From NCBI GenBank assembly GCA_036417435.1, contig CM070903.1:55466001-55530000 (forward strand): 64,000 nt of DNA. Reading direction: 5' to 3'. The notes below the pieces were generated by a model, which had not been told where the DNA came from, did not search any database, and was given only the letters and a program-made list of their open reading frames with translations. Source of the stretch: Inia geoffrensis (lineage: Eukaryota > Chordata > Mammalia > Artiodactyla > Iniidae). Below are positions 24,818 through 36,640 of this stretch, piece after piece; position 1 is the stretch's first letter, and the number at the start of each line of letters is the position of its first letter. Made by a program: the position numbers and the translations under genes.

Positions 24818-27650
24818 AACTGTTTTGAAAATTCTCAAGCTAAAGAAATAAAGTTAAATGGTTTAAAGAAGTAAACCGTACAGGAGAAGGGAATTTATGC
24901 TAAGGAAGAAGTTGCCAGCACTTAGGTCTTTAAGAACCACTTCTAAGAATACAACTCTTTCTTCATAATCTCTACTTTTCATCTCAGGTATATTTAGGTC
25001 ATTATTGAAAATAATCTTGAGATACTGAAATAATAAAGCAGCAAAATTTGTATAAAATAATGCTGTCTCTAAATATAATTAGTTTGAGAGTGTATGTCAT
25101 AGGTAGCAGTAGATTTCATTTAGCACCTAATTTCTATGCAATGTCTTACTCCAAATATGTAGACATGGTCATAGAACTTTAGGGGCTTATGTACGTTGGC
25201 AGATGACAAATACAGTGAATACATACTTATATTTTTAAAAGAAAATTATAAATATAATGAGGTAAGGAGAGAAGTACAGAAATTTCATGCTTCTGACATT
25301 TGGAACAATTACTGTGAAGTCTGTTTATACTGTTAGGTAGGACCAGTCAAATAAAGTGACATTTTACAAAACTTCTGCCACAGAGGAGGTCTAATCGTAA
25401 TGGCTTTTTAAAATGCCACGAGAAAATTCTTATTCTGAAATATTTTATTTAAAGGTAGATTTTCCTTTGTTCAATAGTCTAAAACCTAATCACATAGAAA
25501 AAGTCCTCAAAAGTCTATTTTTTTAATATAGAAAATTTAATATAGGTAATAGCTGTATTTTTAAAAACAATTCTAGAAGGTAGAGAGGCTTGCTGTTACG
25601 GGAACAGTAAAATTCCAGGTTAAAAGCTTCTTTGGCCTGTACAATTTCCCAGATCTACATGTGATGTGCTCTTAGGGTTTTCAGAGAGAAATTATATGTT
25701 CTTGAGATAGCAGTGAGCAAATAATAACAAGCAAAATGTTTGAGTTTCTCCTTTTTTTCTCAGTCTTCTGATTAACTCTGAATCTGCCACAATAGATTTT
25801 TGGCGTTATCAGGTCAACATTTTTATATGCTACTGTTATTAAGCCAAGCTTGGTTCTGTAATTTGTGTCTCTGATGAATAAAAGGGATAAAAATTGCATT
25901 TATAGTTTGTTTCTTTTTCACATAAATGATCAGTCCTGTATTTTCTTTATACCCAGAGTACATTGAAATGCATTACATATTTGGGATAAATTTTAAAAAG
26001 CAGTGTTTGTTATTAAAGAGTTTATGGATTAAAGAAGCAAAATAAATGTATAGGCATACCTCATTTTATTGCAGATATTGCATTTGCAGATATTGCATTT
26101 TTTACAAATTGAAGATTTATGGCAACCCTGTGTCCAGCAACATTTTTTCAACTGTATTACTCGCTTCGTATCTCTGTGTCACATTTTGTTAATTCTTGCA
26201 GTATTTCAGACTTTTCCTTATTATTATATTTGTTATGGCGGTCTGTGATCAGCGATCTTTAATGTTACTATTGTAATTTGGGGAGGGGGTGCTACAAATC
26301 ACACCTATATGAGACAGCGAACTTAACTGATAAAGGTTGTGTGTGTTCTGACTGCTCCACCAACCAGCAGTCCCCCCCCTCCCCCTCATCTCTCTCCCTC
26401 TCCTCAGGCCTCTCTATTCCCTGAGACACAACAATGTTGAAATTAAATCAGTTAATCACTCGACACTGGCCTCTTAAGTGTTCAAGTGAAAGGAAGAGTC
26501 ACATGTCTCTCATTTTAAATCGAAAGCTAGAAATGATCAAGCTTAGTGAGGAAGGCATGTTGAAAGCTGGGAAAGGCTGAAAGTGAGCCCTCTTGCGCCA
26601 GACAGCCAAGGTGTGAATGCAAAGGAAAAGTTCTTGAAGGAAATTAAAAGTACTATTCCATTTAACACACAAATGATGAGAATGTGAAACAGTCTTATTG
26701 CTGATATGGAGAAGTGTTAGTGGTCTGGTTAGAAGATCAAACCAGACACAACATTCCCTTAAGCCAAAGCCTAATCCAGAGCAAGGTCGTAACTCTATTC
26801 AATTCTGTGAAGGCTGAGAGAGGTGAGGAAGCTGTAGAAGAGAAGTTTGAAGCCAGCGGAGGCTGGTTCATGAGCTTTAAGAAAAGGTGCCATCTCCATA
26901 ACATCAAAGGGCAGGGTGAAGCAGCAAGTGCTGATGCTAGAGCAAGTTATCCCAAAGATCTAGCTGAGATACCTCATGAAGGTGGCTACACTGAACAACA
27001 GATTTTCAGTGTAGATGAAACAGCCTTCTATTGGAAGAAGATGCCATCTAGGGCTTTCATATCTAGGGAGGAGAAGTCAATGTGTGACTTCCAGGCTTCA
27101 AAAGACAAACCCACTCTCTTGTTAGGGACTAATGCAGCTGGTGACTTAAATTGAAATCAGTGCTCATTTGCCATTCGGAAAATCCTAGGGCCCTCAAGAG
27201 TTAGGCTAAACCAACTCTGCCTGTGCTGTGTAAGTGGAACAGCAAAACCTGGATGGCAGCATATCTGTTTATAACAGTTCACTGAATATTTTAAACCCGC
27301 TGTTGTGACCTACTGATTAGAAAAGAAGATTCCTTTTAAAATATTGCTGCTCATTGACAATGCACTTGGTCATCCAAGAGCTCTGATGTAGATGCACAAC
27401 GTGACTAATGTTGTTTTCATGCCTACTAACACATCCATTCTGCCATCCATGGATCAAGGAGTCTCTTTGACTTTCAAGTCTTATTATTTAAGAAATACAT
27501 TTTGTAAGGCTGTAGCTGCCATAGATAGTGATTCCTCTGATGGATCTGGGCAAAGTCAGTTAATTGAAAACCTCCTGGAAAGGATTCACCATCCTAGATG
27601 CCATTAAGAATGTTTGCGTTTCTTGGGAAGAGATCTAATTATCAACATTA

Positions 27651-27783
27651 AGGGAATTCCCTGGCGGTCAAGTGGTTAGGACTTGGCACTTTCACTGCCA
27701 AGGCCTGGGTTCGATCCCTGGTCGGGGAACTAAGATCCCAAAAGCTGTGCAGTGCGGCCAAAAAAATAAAAAACGAACAAAAA
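27651..27783 (+). mobile_element. Short CHR-type tRNA SINE nested in Tigger1
   Basis: It starts AGGGAATTCCCTGGCGGTC, has the B box GGGTTCGATCCC, then ggtcggggaactaagatccc and a short body ending gcggccaaaaaaat plus an A-rich tail. The target repeat aacatta lies at 27644-27650 and 27784-27790, inside transposase sequence. Confidence 0.9.
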
Positions 27784-27859
27784 AACATTAACAGGAGTTG
27801 GGAAAAAGTTGATTCCAACCATCATGGATACATTGAGGGGTTCAAGACTTGCATGGAGG

Positions 27860-28071
27860 GGCTTCTCTGGTGGCGCAGTGGTTGAGAGTCCGCCTGCCGA
27901 TGCAGGGGACACGGGTTCGTGCCCGGGTCCGGGAAGATCCCACATGCCATGGAGCTGCTGGGCCCGTGAGCCATGGCTGCTGAGCCTGCGCGTCCGAAGC
28001 CTGTGCTCCACAACGGGAGAGGCCACAACAGTGAGAGGCCCACGTACCGCAAAAAAAAAAAAAAAAAAAAA
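27860..28071 (+). mobile_element. CHR-2-type SINE nested in Tigger1
   Basis: Near-consensus CHR-2 copy with a poly-A tail of more than 20 As. A perfect 16-bp target duplication (aagacttgcatggagg) lies at 27844-27859 and 28072-28087. Its tail is joined in frame to transposase codons, which creates a spurious 154-codon ORF. Confidence 0.95.
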
Positions 28072-29828
28072 AAGACTTGCATGGAGGAAGTAACTACAGA
28101 TGTGGTGGACATAGCAAGAGAACTAGGATTAGGAGCTGAAGATGTGACTGAATTGCTTCAATCTCATGATAAAACTTTAACAGATGGAGAGTTGCTTCTA
28201 ATGGAGCAAAGAAAGTGGTTTCTTGAGCTGGAATCTAGTGGTGAAGATGCTATGAAGATTGTTGAAACGATGAGAAAGGATTTACAGTGTGACATGAATT
28301 TAGTTGATAAGCAATGGCAGGGTTTGAGAGGATTGACTCCAATTTTGAAAGAAGTTCTGCTGTGGGTAAAATGGTATCCAAACAACATTGCATGCTGTAG
28401 AGAAACCGTTCGTGAAAGGAAGAGTCAATTAATGTGACAAACTTCATTGTTGTCTCATTTTAAGAAATTGTCACAGCCTCCTTAACTTTCGTCTACCACC
28501 AACCACCCTGACCAGTCAGCAGCCATCAATGTCGAGGCAAGACCCTCCGTCAGGAAAAGGATGACTCACTGAAGGCTCAGATGATAGCATTTTTTAGCAA
28601 TAAGGCATTGTAAAATTAAAGCATGTCCTTTTTTTTTTAGGTATAATGTTATTGTACACTTAATAGACTACATTATAGTGTAAACATAACTTATATGCTC
28701 TGGAAAACCAAAAACTTTTTGAGACTAGCTTTATTGCAATATTCACTTTTGATTGTGGTGGTCTGGAACCAGACCCGCCGTATCTCCGAGGTTTGCCTGT
28801 ATTGAGCAACGCAGCCATCAGGGAGTGACACCCTACCCCCCCCCCACACACACACACACTCAAAATAGCAGTCTAAGCTTGTCTCTACTGACACCCAGTG
28901 AAATGTAAGCATAGAAGTCTTATTAGGAAATAACCCCATAATAGTGAAGGAAATGGAAACGAGTGTTTCCAATGAATATGAGATTTTAGCAAACAGAAGC
29001 TGAAAAACAAATGAAGCTTTTTAATCAAGAAAATATGGTATAAGCTTAAAATATGCTAACCAGGGGGCTGTAGAGAGCCAGTCCATTCTACAGTGTCTAG
29101 CAGCTTAAGTGAACACTTTTCCTTTTTACTTTAAAAGAACAAGGAAGAAAAAATAGAAATAAAAGTAATAATGTTCACATCAAACTCTGGGAAGAGCTAA
29201 AGAGAAGGCAGTTAGTTACATTGAGTTAAGCCTTTATGATTCATATCGGTGAGTTACTTACTATCTGAAGATGAAAATGTAATAAATAAAGTATAAGTAT
29301 TTGATCTAGAATTTCTAGAAGTAATCTTCAGGACTGAAATTTTCTATAGTGTTATATTTTTAACTTATTTTAATAAAAATGTAAAGCTAAATTAAATTAA
29401 AAAAAATAAAGGCAGGGAGGGATACATTTCAGAAATGGAAGGGGAGATTATTCAACACATAATAATATAGAACAGCTTGGAGTAATATTGGAAAGATCGA
29501 CATTTCAGTATTGGACCTAAGTGAGCACCAGCAAGTCATCCTGGCTAAAAGAGAAAAGATGGTTTGGGGAATAAAAGAAAATAAGAAAAGTTAGGCAGAG
29601 TAATCTTGGCTGATGAAAAGGTTTGACAGTATCAATATCTATTTAGTTGAACGAATGAACTGAAGGCAAACTTTCAGATGTTCGGGAAGTAATATTAGAC
29701 CTGGGTCTGTGATTTTAGAATGCCTAGTTCTTTTGTTGGAATGAAGAGATATGACAGTAGAGTTACGATCAAGCCACGTTTTTCTTTGCCTTCCATCCTG
29801 TAAAATGGAACTATTAAATACCCACTTG

Positions 29829-30160
29829 TTTTTCTTTTTCTGACTTACTTCACTCTGTATGACTGACTCTAGGTCCATCCCACCTCACTACAAACAACTC
29901 AATTTCATTTCTTTTTATATACACTATCAAATGTAAAACTGATAGCTAGTGGGAAGCAGCAGCATAGCACAGGGAGATCAGCTTGGTGCTTTGTGACCAC
30001 CTAGAGGGGTGGGATAGGGAGGGTGGGAGGGAGGGAGATGCAAGAGGGAGGAGATATGGGAACATATGTATATGTATAACTGATTCACTTTGTTATAAAG
30101 CAGAAACTAACACACCATTGTAAAGCAATTATACTCCAATAAAGATGTTAAAAAAATAAT
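29829..30160. mobile_element. 5'-inverted, truncated L1
   Basis: Bases 29829 to about 29920 are the reverse complement of the L1 ORF2 3' end; on the minus strand they read [15 protein letters not shown]. From about 29920 to 30160 the sequence is the L1 3' UTR in sense, ending ctccaataaagatgttaaaa. The whole is bounded by aatacccacttg at 29817-29828 and 30161-30172. This is the structure expected from twin priming in one insertion. Confidence 0.9.
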
Positions 30161-30379
30161 AATACCCACTTGCTTCTAACTCCCAAGACATCTATGAAGA
30201 TTAATTAAGTAAAACCTGTAAGGCATTTTCACCTCTCCTGAAAAGCATTCTTGTAGGTACCTAGTATTATTACCATAATTTATTCTTGGTATTTCATACT
30301 TAACTTGAAAGCTTATATTGTGTCAAGCTATTACTCCTACAGGCTATGGTATGTTTTACTAGCAGCATATTCACATTGA

Positions 30380-30760
30380 GCAAATAATCTGTTCAAGATT
30401 GTGTAGCTATGAAGTGACAGAATTAGGATTTGAACCCAGGGGGACTAGCTTCAGTCTTCACATAGCCTACAGGGACCTTTGTGATTCAGTCCGCACTCAC
30501 CTGACCTCAACTCGGGCCACGTATGCAGTGGTGTCTGCACCCTTACGCAGCCGTTTCGTGAGTGCTTTCTGGGGACCAAGTACTGTACTAAGCACTTACA
30601 CTGATTATCTCATTTTATCCTTCCATGAGCCTTAAGAGGTTGGTTTATTATTCCGCATTTCATAAATGAGGAAACTAGGCTAGAGAGGTTAAATAGCTTG
30701 TCTAAGGTCATAGAGCAAGAAAGTCATTATACTAGGATTTAAACCTGTATATTTTCCATT
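30380..30760 (-). mobile_element. MIR SINE pieces, antisense
   Basis: Two antisense MIR segments: 30380-30440 (ttgtgtagctatgaag, ggatttgaacccaggg) and 30580-30760 (tgattatctcattttatcc, cataaatgaggaaactagg, ggtcatagagcaag). The material between them is unassigned. Confidence 0.7.
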
Positions 30761-31554
30761 AAGTAATGAGATGGGTGAAATCTAAGGTAGAGAAAAGGTG
30801 ATAATACCAATACTTGTTAATGAATATGTCTATATTTAAAACACTGTGAGTTTTAAATTTAAAACAAATACAGATTTTTGATAAAATTGAGTTTTCCCCT
30901 TTCTTATAATATCTGATATCAGTGAAGTGGGCAAAATTATTTTACTGCCTGTTGGTATCTTTGAGCTAGTTTGACATGTGCCCCTCTTAGGCTACTATAT
31001 TTGACTACTCCAGGATGCTTAAATCCACTGAATTCCAACCCTACCCCCAACTCTTGCCCCCTTCTCACTGAAGCTGTTAATTTCCCTTCTCACAGTTTTA
31101 TAGTTTTTAAACATATTTTGTGAGGAAATACTGTACTTAAATTTTACATTAAATAGGCTCTTTGAGCTTTCTCAACTCCGGGTAGAAACCTCTCCTTTTC
31201 ATGTCACTGCTCACTGCCCACTTTGGCTGAAACTGCCCATCCAGCCCAGCCTCTTCCATCTATCAGCAGCGGGGCTCAAAGCCCAGAGAATCAAGTCCTT
31301 CTACCCAACCTGACTGACAAGCATCTGTCCTCATTGAGTTCCTAGGCCGCGTTGCTCAAGACAGTGGTGAGCTCACATGAGCTCTTCGGTCTCCCAGAGA
31401 TGGTGGGAAGGGGTAGTGGGGAAGGTGGGCAACAAGTGAGCGGGAAAAGAAAGAGGAGAATAGAGAACAAGAAGGTAAACGAGAAGGGTGGTACTGTTGC
31501 TGCTGCGTTGTCGTTGAGAGCATGTTTGTGTACACGACTGCATTCTGTTCTCAC

Positions 31555-31720
31555 GGTGTCCTGTGAAGACGTCAGTAGCGTTGTTACCTGTTTCATCAAA
31601 TGAGGAAACTGAGGCAGGAAGATGCTATGGTTTGTCTCAACTACTATAGCAGTTTGTAGAGGTGACCTGGAGTCTGTCCTGGACTTCCATCCTAGTGCTC
31701 TGCCACAGGGCTTAGAATGA
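31555..31720 (-). mobile_element. Possible MIR, antisense
   Basis: The segment catcaaatgaggaaactgag is the antisense MIR core; the rest is diverged. Confidence 0.45.
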
Positions 31721-32479
31721 TAGGAAACTTGACTCTGGTAACCCTGGTGCCCTGAGAAGAACCAGGGACTTATCCTTCCTCTCAGCCAAAAAACTTACAT
31801 TCTAATTTTGAGGCGCTCACAACTCTATGCGGTGCTGTTGGGTTGCGCTCCTCAGGGTGGCCCCGCTCTCTCTCAACTGCAGCCCAGTCCTAGTGTCCGC
31901 CAGCCAGGTGCGCTGCTTTAGTCCTCAGGTGCTCCTTTACCTCATTTAGGTTTAATTAAGAGTGGCTTCATTTTAGTCCTTAAGTAGGTTTTGATGGACT
32001 AACTCGTATGTCATATACTTACATTGAATTCACCTGTGTTTAAAAGCTCAAGTCCATTTCAGAGCTTCATTTAACATCTCATATTAAATGCAAATTAAGT
32101 GATCACTCAGGTCCTCTGTTATAGAAGGATACCTGGCAAAGGCTGCCAATTGTAGGAAAGCCTGGGCCAGGCTGAATGAGGGTGAGAATCAGATCACTGG
32201 GCCTTGGAGTCACACAGGATCTTTGTCCTTGAACTCTGAAATGGAATCCTCTACCCCCAACCCCTCTCCTCCGGAAGAGGACAACCCCGCCTTCCACCCC
32301 TGCCTAAACAGCCTTCCTTCTCTCGTATTCACTCTTTCGGTGAAAGGGTTTAACTTACCTTAGGAACACTGGCACTGACTGACCCCTCTCCCTCCGCCCT
32401 GACACCTTTCCAGGCAATTACTGAGCCCTGGCAAATGCCATCTCTGATTTAATTGGGGCCCTGCATCTCAGCTGGTTTA

Positions 32480-33130
32480 TTTCCTTAACCTTCTAATTGG
32501 TCTCTTGCCTCCAGTCACTCCCCAGCCAAGGTCATCATGCACTCCACTGACAGAATTATTTAACTACACGTCTCTCATCATGCCGCTCCTCTGACTGAAA
32601 ACCTTGGCTGACTCGCCATTGCCTCCAGCCTAATTTTCAGACTTCTTAACCTAGCATTCAGTTCCCTCTCAGTCTGATTCATCTCCCACTGCACTCCTGG
32701 GCATCTCAGGCTTCAGTCACACAGGGAAAGTCACTGCCTCTCACACACACAGGGCACTTCCTCCATGCTTTTCCTCCTGCTGTGACCACATCATTTCCAC
32801 AATTCTGGTGTTCCTTCTAGGGAGATCTCAGATACTACTTACCTTACTTCTTCCATCTGTCCTCAGAAGGAATGAAGGCTGCTTCTCTGTCCTCCCACAG
32901 ACCTTGTAATATTCCACCAAGAGGCACGTCTGTTCTTAATGTGTAGCTGTCTCCTGCATTGAAATGCAAGCAACTTAATGGCCAGACACATCCCCTTAGT
33001 CTCATTTTATTCCCCAGCGTATAATGCACACAAGTGGGATGTACGCTTCTTGAAAGGGAACAGCAGTCTTTGTGGCTGTTATATAATGGGTGTTTATTGA
33101 ATGTTTGTTGAAGGAGTGAGTAATCAATGT
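32480..33130 (+). mobile_element. L2 LINE 3' region
   Basis: It shows L2 blocks in order: ctctcatcatgccgctcctctg, cagttccctctcagtctg, and a tail gggtgtttattgaatgtttg followed by gaaggagtgag, the L2 3' end. The minus-strand ORF of 107 codons here is not a gene. Confidence 0.7.
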
Positions 33131-34304
33131 TTAAATTAACAAGAGCATGGATGTGGAGTTCAGACACAACCAGTGTACTTCATCCCTTTTGTTGACTATG
33201 TGTCCATCACAATCCAGCTCTGTGTCTGTGGTCTTGTGCCTTGCGAAGTAGGAATGGGCTCTTAATAAAACCTAGCTTTCCAAACAGTGCATCTGAGTGG
33301 CTTGATCTTGTTTTATATCAAGGGGCTGGATCATGTTTCTATGTCTCTCGTTATCATGATGTGCATTTTGCCTGTGGGAAAAAAGTATTACCTCGTCATA
33401 ATTCTTAATTATACTAATCATTCCCCTTCCTTGGTTATTGAGAATTATAGCTAATTTAAAGGGAAGATTGGATTTAAGGGAAGTTGAAAACGTATGTGGT
33501 TAACAAAACTGCTTTTAAAATCCCTTTAGCAGTTTTCTTTATTGGGCATGTAGCAACACCTAGTGGCTTTATGGATTATTTCAGAGACTATTTCTAAAAA
33601 GAGCTTCTTGGGTTTTTCCCTCCCTTTATTGAATCTCTACTTACTTGGTATTTTTTCTTTCCTCTTAATTGATGAACAGATATCTTTGATCTGTATATTT
33701 TGTTATGTTTAGAAAGTAAGCTGGCTTTAGCTGAAGAATGGATGTTGAAGAATGATGTTTCTCCATAAAAAGCGTACCCCACCTAATAAGTAATTTATGA
33801 TACTGTAAATACAAACAGCAGGGTGATATTGCAAGGTGACAAGGTCTAGGATCCTCTAATAACATTAAACAAGAGTCTTTTGTGGGAAATAACCTCTTCC
33901 TTCCATGTGGATGTAATGCCAGATTTCTTTGCCAAACGTTTACATGTATGCACAAATATATACACTTGCACTGGATGCTTCATTTATCAAACACTCAAGA
34001 ATGAATTCTACCTCAGTACATTTTCCATGTCATTCAACCATTTTTACATTTTGAGATTTTAGATGGAAATATGTCTAGCATGTATCACATGCATTTCTGC
34101 CTTTTAATAAGGGATATATTTTATAATTATTCTTATCTTGACGACTTAGAATCACAGTTAGAAATATTAATTACTACATTTAGGAAAAACTTTAGGACTA
34201 CTTGCTCTATTTTATTATTACTTTTTAGCTTTTGTGATAATCCACTTTACTAAATAACCGAGATTTTTAAACAATTTAATACAATTTTGGAAGATTACTT
34301 TCCA

Positions 34305-34466
34305 TTTACAGTTTTTACAAAATATTGGCTATATTCCCCATGTTGTACAGTACATCCATAAGCCTATCTTAAACCCAATATTTTGGTTATTTGTTTTAAA
34401 TAGACTACAGTGCTTTATAAAACATTTGTGTTGTAAATCAACTATGCTTCAATAAAATTTTTTTTT
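34305..34466 (+). mobile_element. L1-derived 3' end fragment(s)
   Basis: The segment ggctatattccccatgttgt and the end gtaaatcaactatgcttcaa-taaaa are L1 3'-UTR-like. The last 36 bases (34431-34466) are bounded by acatttgtg at 34422-34430 and 34467-34475, but the tail is T-rich, not A-rich, which is odd. Confidence 0.5.
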
Positions 34467-34543
34467 ACATTTGTGCCTACAGTCTTTTTGCTCTGTGTCT
34501 TCTTGCTGGTGGCATTTTTTCTTTTTCAACGCTCTTCCTTTTT

Positions 34544-34848
34544 TTAAAAATTTATTTATTTTATTTATTTTTGGCTGCGTTGGGTCTTTGTTGCTGCACG
34601 CGGGCTTTCTCTAGTGGTGGTCAGCGGGGGCTACTCTTCGTTGCGGTGTGCGGGCTTTTCACTGCGGTGTCTTTTCTTGTTGCGGTCTCAGAGCATGGGC
34701 TCTAGGTGCACGGGCTTCAGTAGTTGTGGCACGTGGGCTCATGGGCCTAGTTGCTCTGTGGCATATGGATCCTCCCAGACCAGAGCTCGAACCCCCATCC
34801 CCTGCAGTGGCAGGTGGATTCCCAACCACTGTGCCACCAGGGAAGCCC
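34544..34848 (-). mobile_element. Long CHR-type (CHR-1-like) SINE, antisense
   Basis: It begins with an ATTT-rich tail, then gctgcgttgggtctttgttg and gggctctaggtgcacgggct, and ends CACCAGGGAAGCCC. The target duplication ctcttccttttt lies at 34532-34543 and 34849-34860. Confidence 0.92.
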
Positions 34849-35593
34849 CTCTTCCTTTTTCTTATCCCCACTCTTGGCCCCTTCTGATTTGCTGCTTCTG
34901 TTCATTCTGTGGCTAGAAAGTCAGGTAACCACACAGCTTAGTAGTAAGCCAACTCTTCTGGCTCCTAATTTTGTGCTGTTTCCATTATACTACACTGAAA
35001 ATAAAGGCTAAACCCACAGTGCTTTAAAGTAAGAGTAACTAGATTTTAAAAGGAGATGTTATCCACTACAGTAAAATGCATAGCCTCAGTGACTGTAATT
35101 GCTGTTTTAACCATTGGACAGCCTTTGTTGTGTGATTCCTGGCCAGGTCATTGAGATTCCTCATATTCATAAACACAGAGAATCAGGTCAGTCAACCAGT
35201 ATTCATCGTGCATCTACTGTGCATCAGGTGCATGGGGAGCACAAACACGCACGCATAGACTTCTCTGACCGCGTAGTACAATTGACATAATGTGTAGGAT
35301 TATAGATGTCTTGATAAGTACTTACATTTGAATTCTCCATACAAATAGAAAGTTTTATTTAAGACCATCCATCATAATGATTGCCGAGGGTCTCATTTAA
35401 CTTTAAACCTTTATGACTGGATGCATAGTCATGACCATATTATCTATAATGGCACTTAAAAGAAAGTTGACTTTTCTTCTTACGGTTAATATGAACGGTA
35501 ATTGAGCCATAGGTTAACTAATCTCATAAATGATAACTCTCATACATCATGGGATTAGAAATAAAAATATGTGTTATATATTATATAGGCTTT

Positions 35594-35615
35594 ATATAGG
35601 GTAGTTACCCTATAT
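35594..35615. repeat. Perfect AT-rich palindrome, 10-bp arms
   Basis: atatagggta-gt-taccctatat; unassigned, within AT-rich intron sequence. Confidence 0.8.
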
Positions 35616-35723
35616 GATAATATACTTAATTCTAAATATCTCCAAAGCTTTCTGTCATGTGTACAACCTACATTATTAAAGTTTTATAAAGTCACTTTAT
35701 AATTTTTATTTAGTCCTAGGCTC

Positions 35724-35848
35724 TATTTTATTTTATTTTAATTTTTGGCCACGCAATTTGTGGGATCTTGGTTCCCTGACTAGGGATTGAACCTGGGCCA
35801 CAGCAGTGAACGCACCAAATCCTTAACCACTGGACCGCCAGGAAATTC
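35724..35848 (-). mobile_element. Short CHR-type tRNA SINE, antisense
   Basis: The ATTTT-rich tail is followed by ttggccacgcaatttgtggg and ggttccctgactagggattg; it ends ccgccaggaaattcc. The target duplication cctaggctc lies at 35715-35723 and 35849-35857. Confidence 0.88.
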
Positions 35849-36429
35849 CCTAGGCTCAATTTTAAACAAAATTTTGATTATTTACCAAGATATTTAGGGG
35901 TTAAGCACATAGGATTTCTTTATAAACCAGGACAGTATTGATTTTTTTTCATTGTTTAGAAATTATAAAGATACAGTTCATTCAAGTATTCCTTCCAATA
36001 AAGGAATTTTTTGTGGCTAGTAATTTCAGGATTTGCTGGCCTTTTTTAGTACATTTTGTGTCTCCTTGGCTTCAAAGTTTTAGAAAGCAAATAAAAACTT
36101 CTGGACTTTTTGGCACACTAGTTTTCAAATAGTCGAGTGACAGGGAGGGAATCAATCTTTGGCAGCCAAACCACAGGTGGCAAATTAACTAAAGCTTCTG
36201 CACCTTTTCTGTGGAGCTTATCACTGGAAGAAGTTGGCCATTACCTTTTCAAATCCAAAGGTGACAATTAAAATTTTAAATGCTTGTTCCTGCCCAGTGG
36301 CCCTATGACGTTGTTAGAGAAACACATCTTCCATGTCTACTGAATAAGTTCAGTGAGAAACTCTAGTTTTAGGAATATAACCTGGGTGACTGCCAGCTCT
36401 TTCCATAGATTCAACCATCTAATTTAATC

Positions 36430-36640
36430 ACATGCAGCTATTAAAATTACACTGGAAAAGGTTTAATAACAGGAAAATCAATGTATTGTTAAAAACAAAC
36501 ATTTTGTAACTGTAGTACATCGTCCCATTTCTGTTGAAAACATTATCTATACACACAACTGGAAGAATGTACATGGAATATTACCAGTGCTTATCTTTGG
36601 GAGATGATTATTCTGTGGGTTTTTTTTTTTTTTTTTTTCA
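36430..36640 (+). mobile_element. Possible old L1 3' UTR
   Basis: The segment accagtgcttatctttgggag followed by a T-rich run resembles the 3' UTR of old mammalian L1s. Weak similarity only. Confidence 0.35.

Larger units (their letters stand above)
26471..28437 (+). pseudogene. Tigger1 transposase remnant
   Basis: Pogo-like DDE transposase with an N-terminal CENP-B-type helix-turn-helix. The start codon position reads CTGG and has lost its ATG. The largest open piece is 26714-27154 (146 codons), which contains [14 protein letters not shown] around the first catalytic Asp. It ends at a TGA, and the second catalytic region (LLIDNALGHP, near 27345-27375) lies in another frame and has a Leu where the family has Pro. 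A further piece, 28078-28437, carries the C-terminus behind a SINE insertion. Small deletions, stops and two SINEs make it non-functional. Human domesticated relatives (TIGD, JRK, CENPB) exist, but nothing here suggests domestication. Confidence 0.9.
26051..28799 (+). mobile_element. Tigger1 DNA transposon (pogo/Tc1-mariner), with two nested SINEs
   Basis: The left end TAGGCATACCTC and right end GAGGTTTGCCTG are near-perfect terminal inverted repeats, flanked by TA at 26049-26050 and 28800-28801, the canonical target duplication. Without the two SINEs (27651-27783 and 27860-28071, with their duplicated targets) the element is about 2.4 kb, the full Tigger1 size. Near the left end the segment gcagatattgcattt is duplicated. 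The transposase is broken (separate entry). Confidence 0.95.

Noticed and set aside
27973..28437. 154-codon ORF with a Lys run and a transposase-like C-terminus
   Set aside because: It is a chance in-frame join of a SINE, its poly-A tail and Tigger1 transposase codons.
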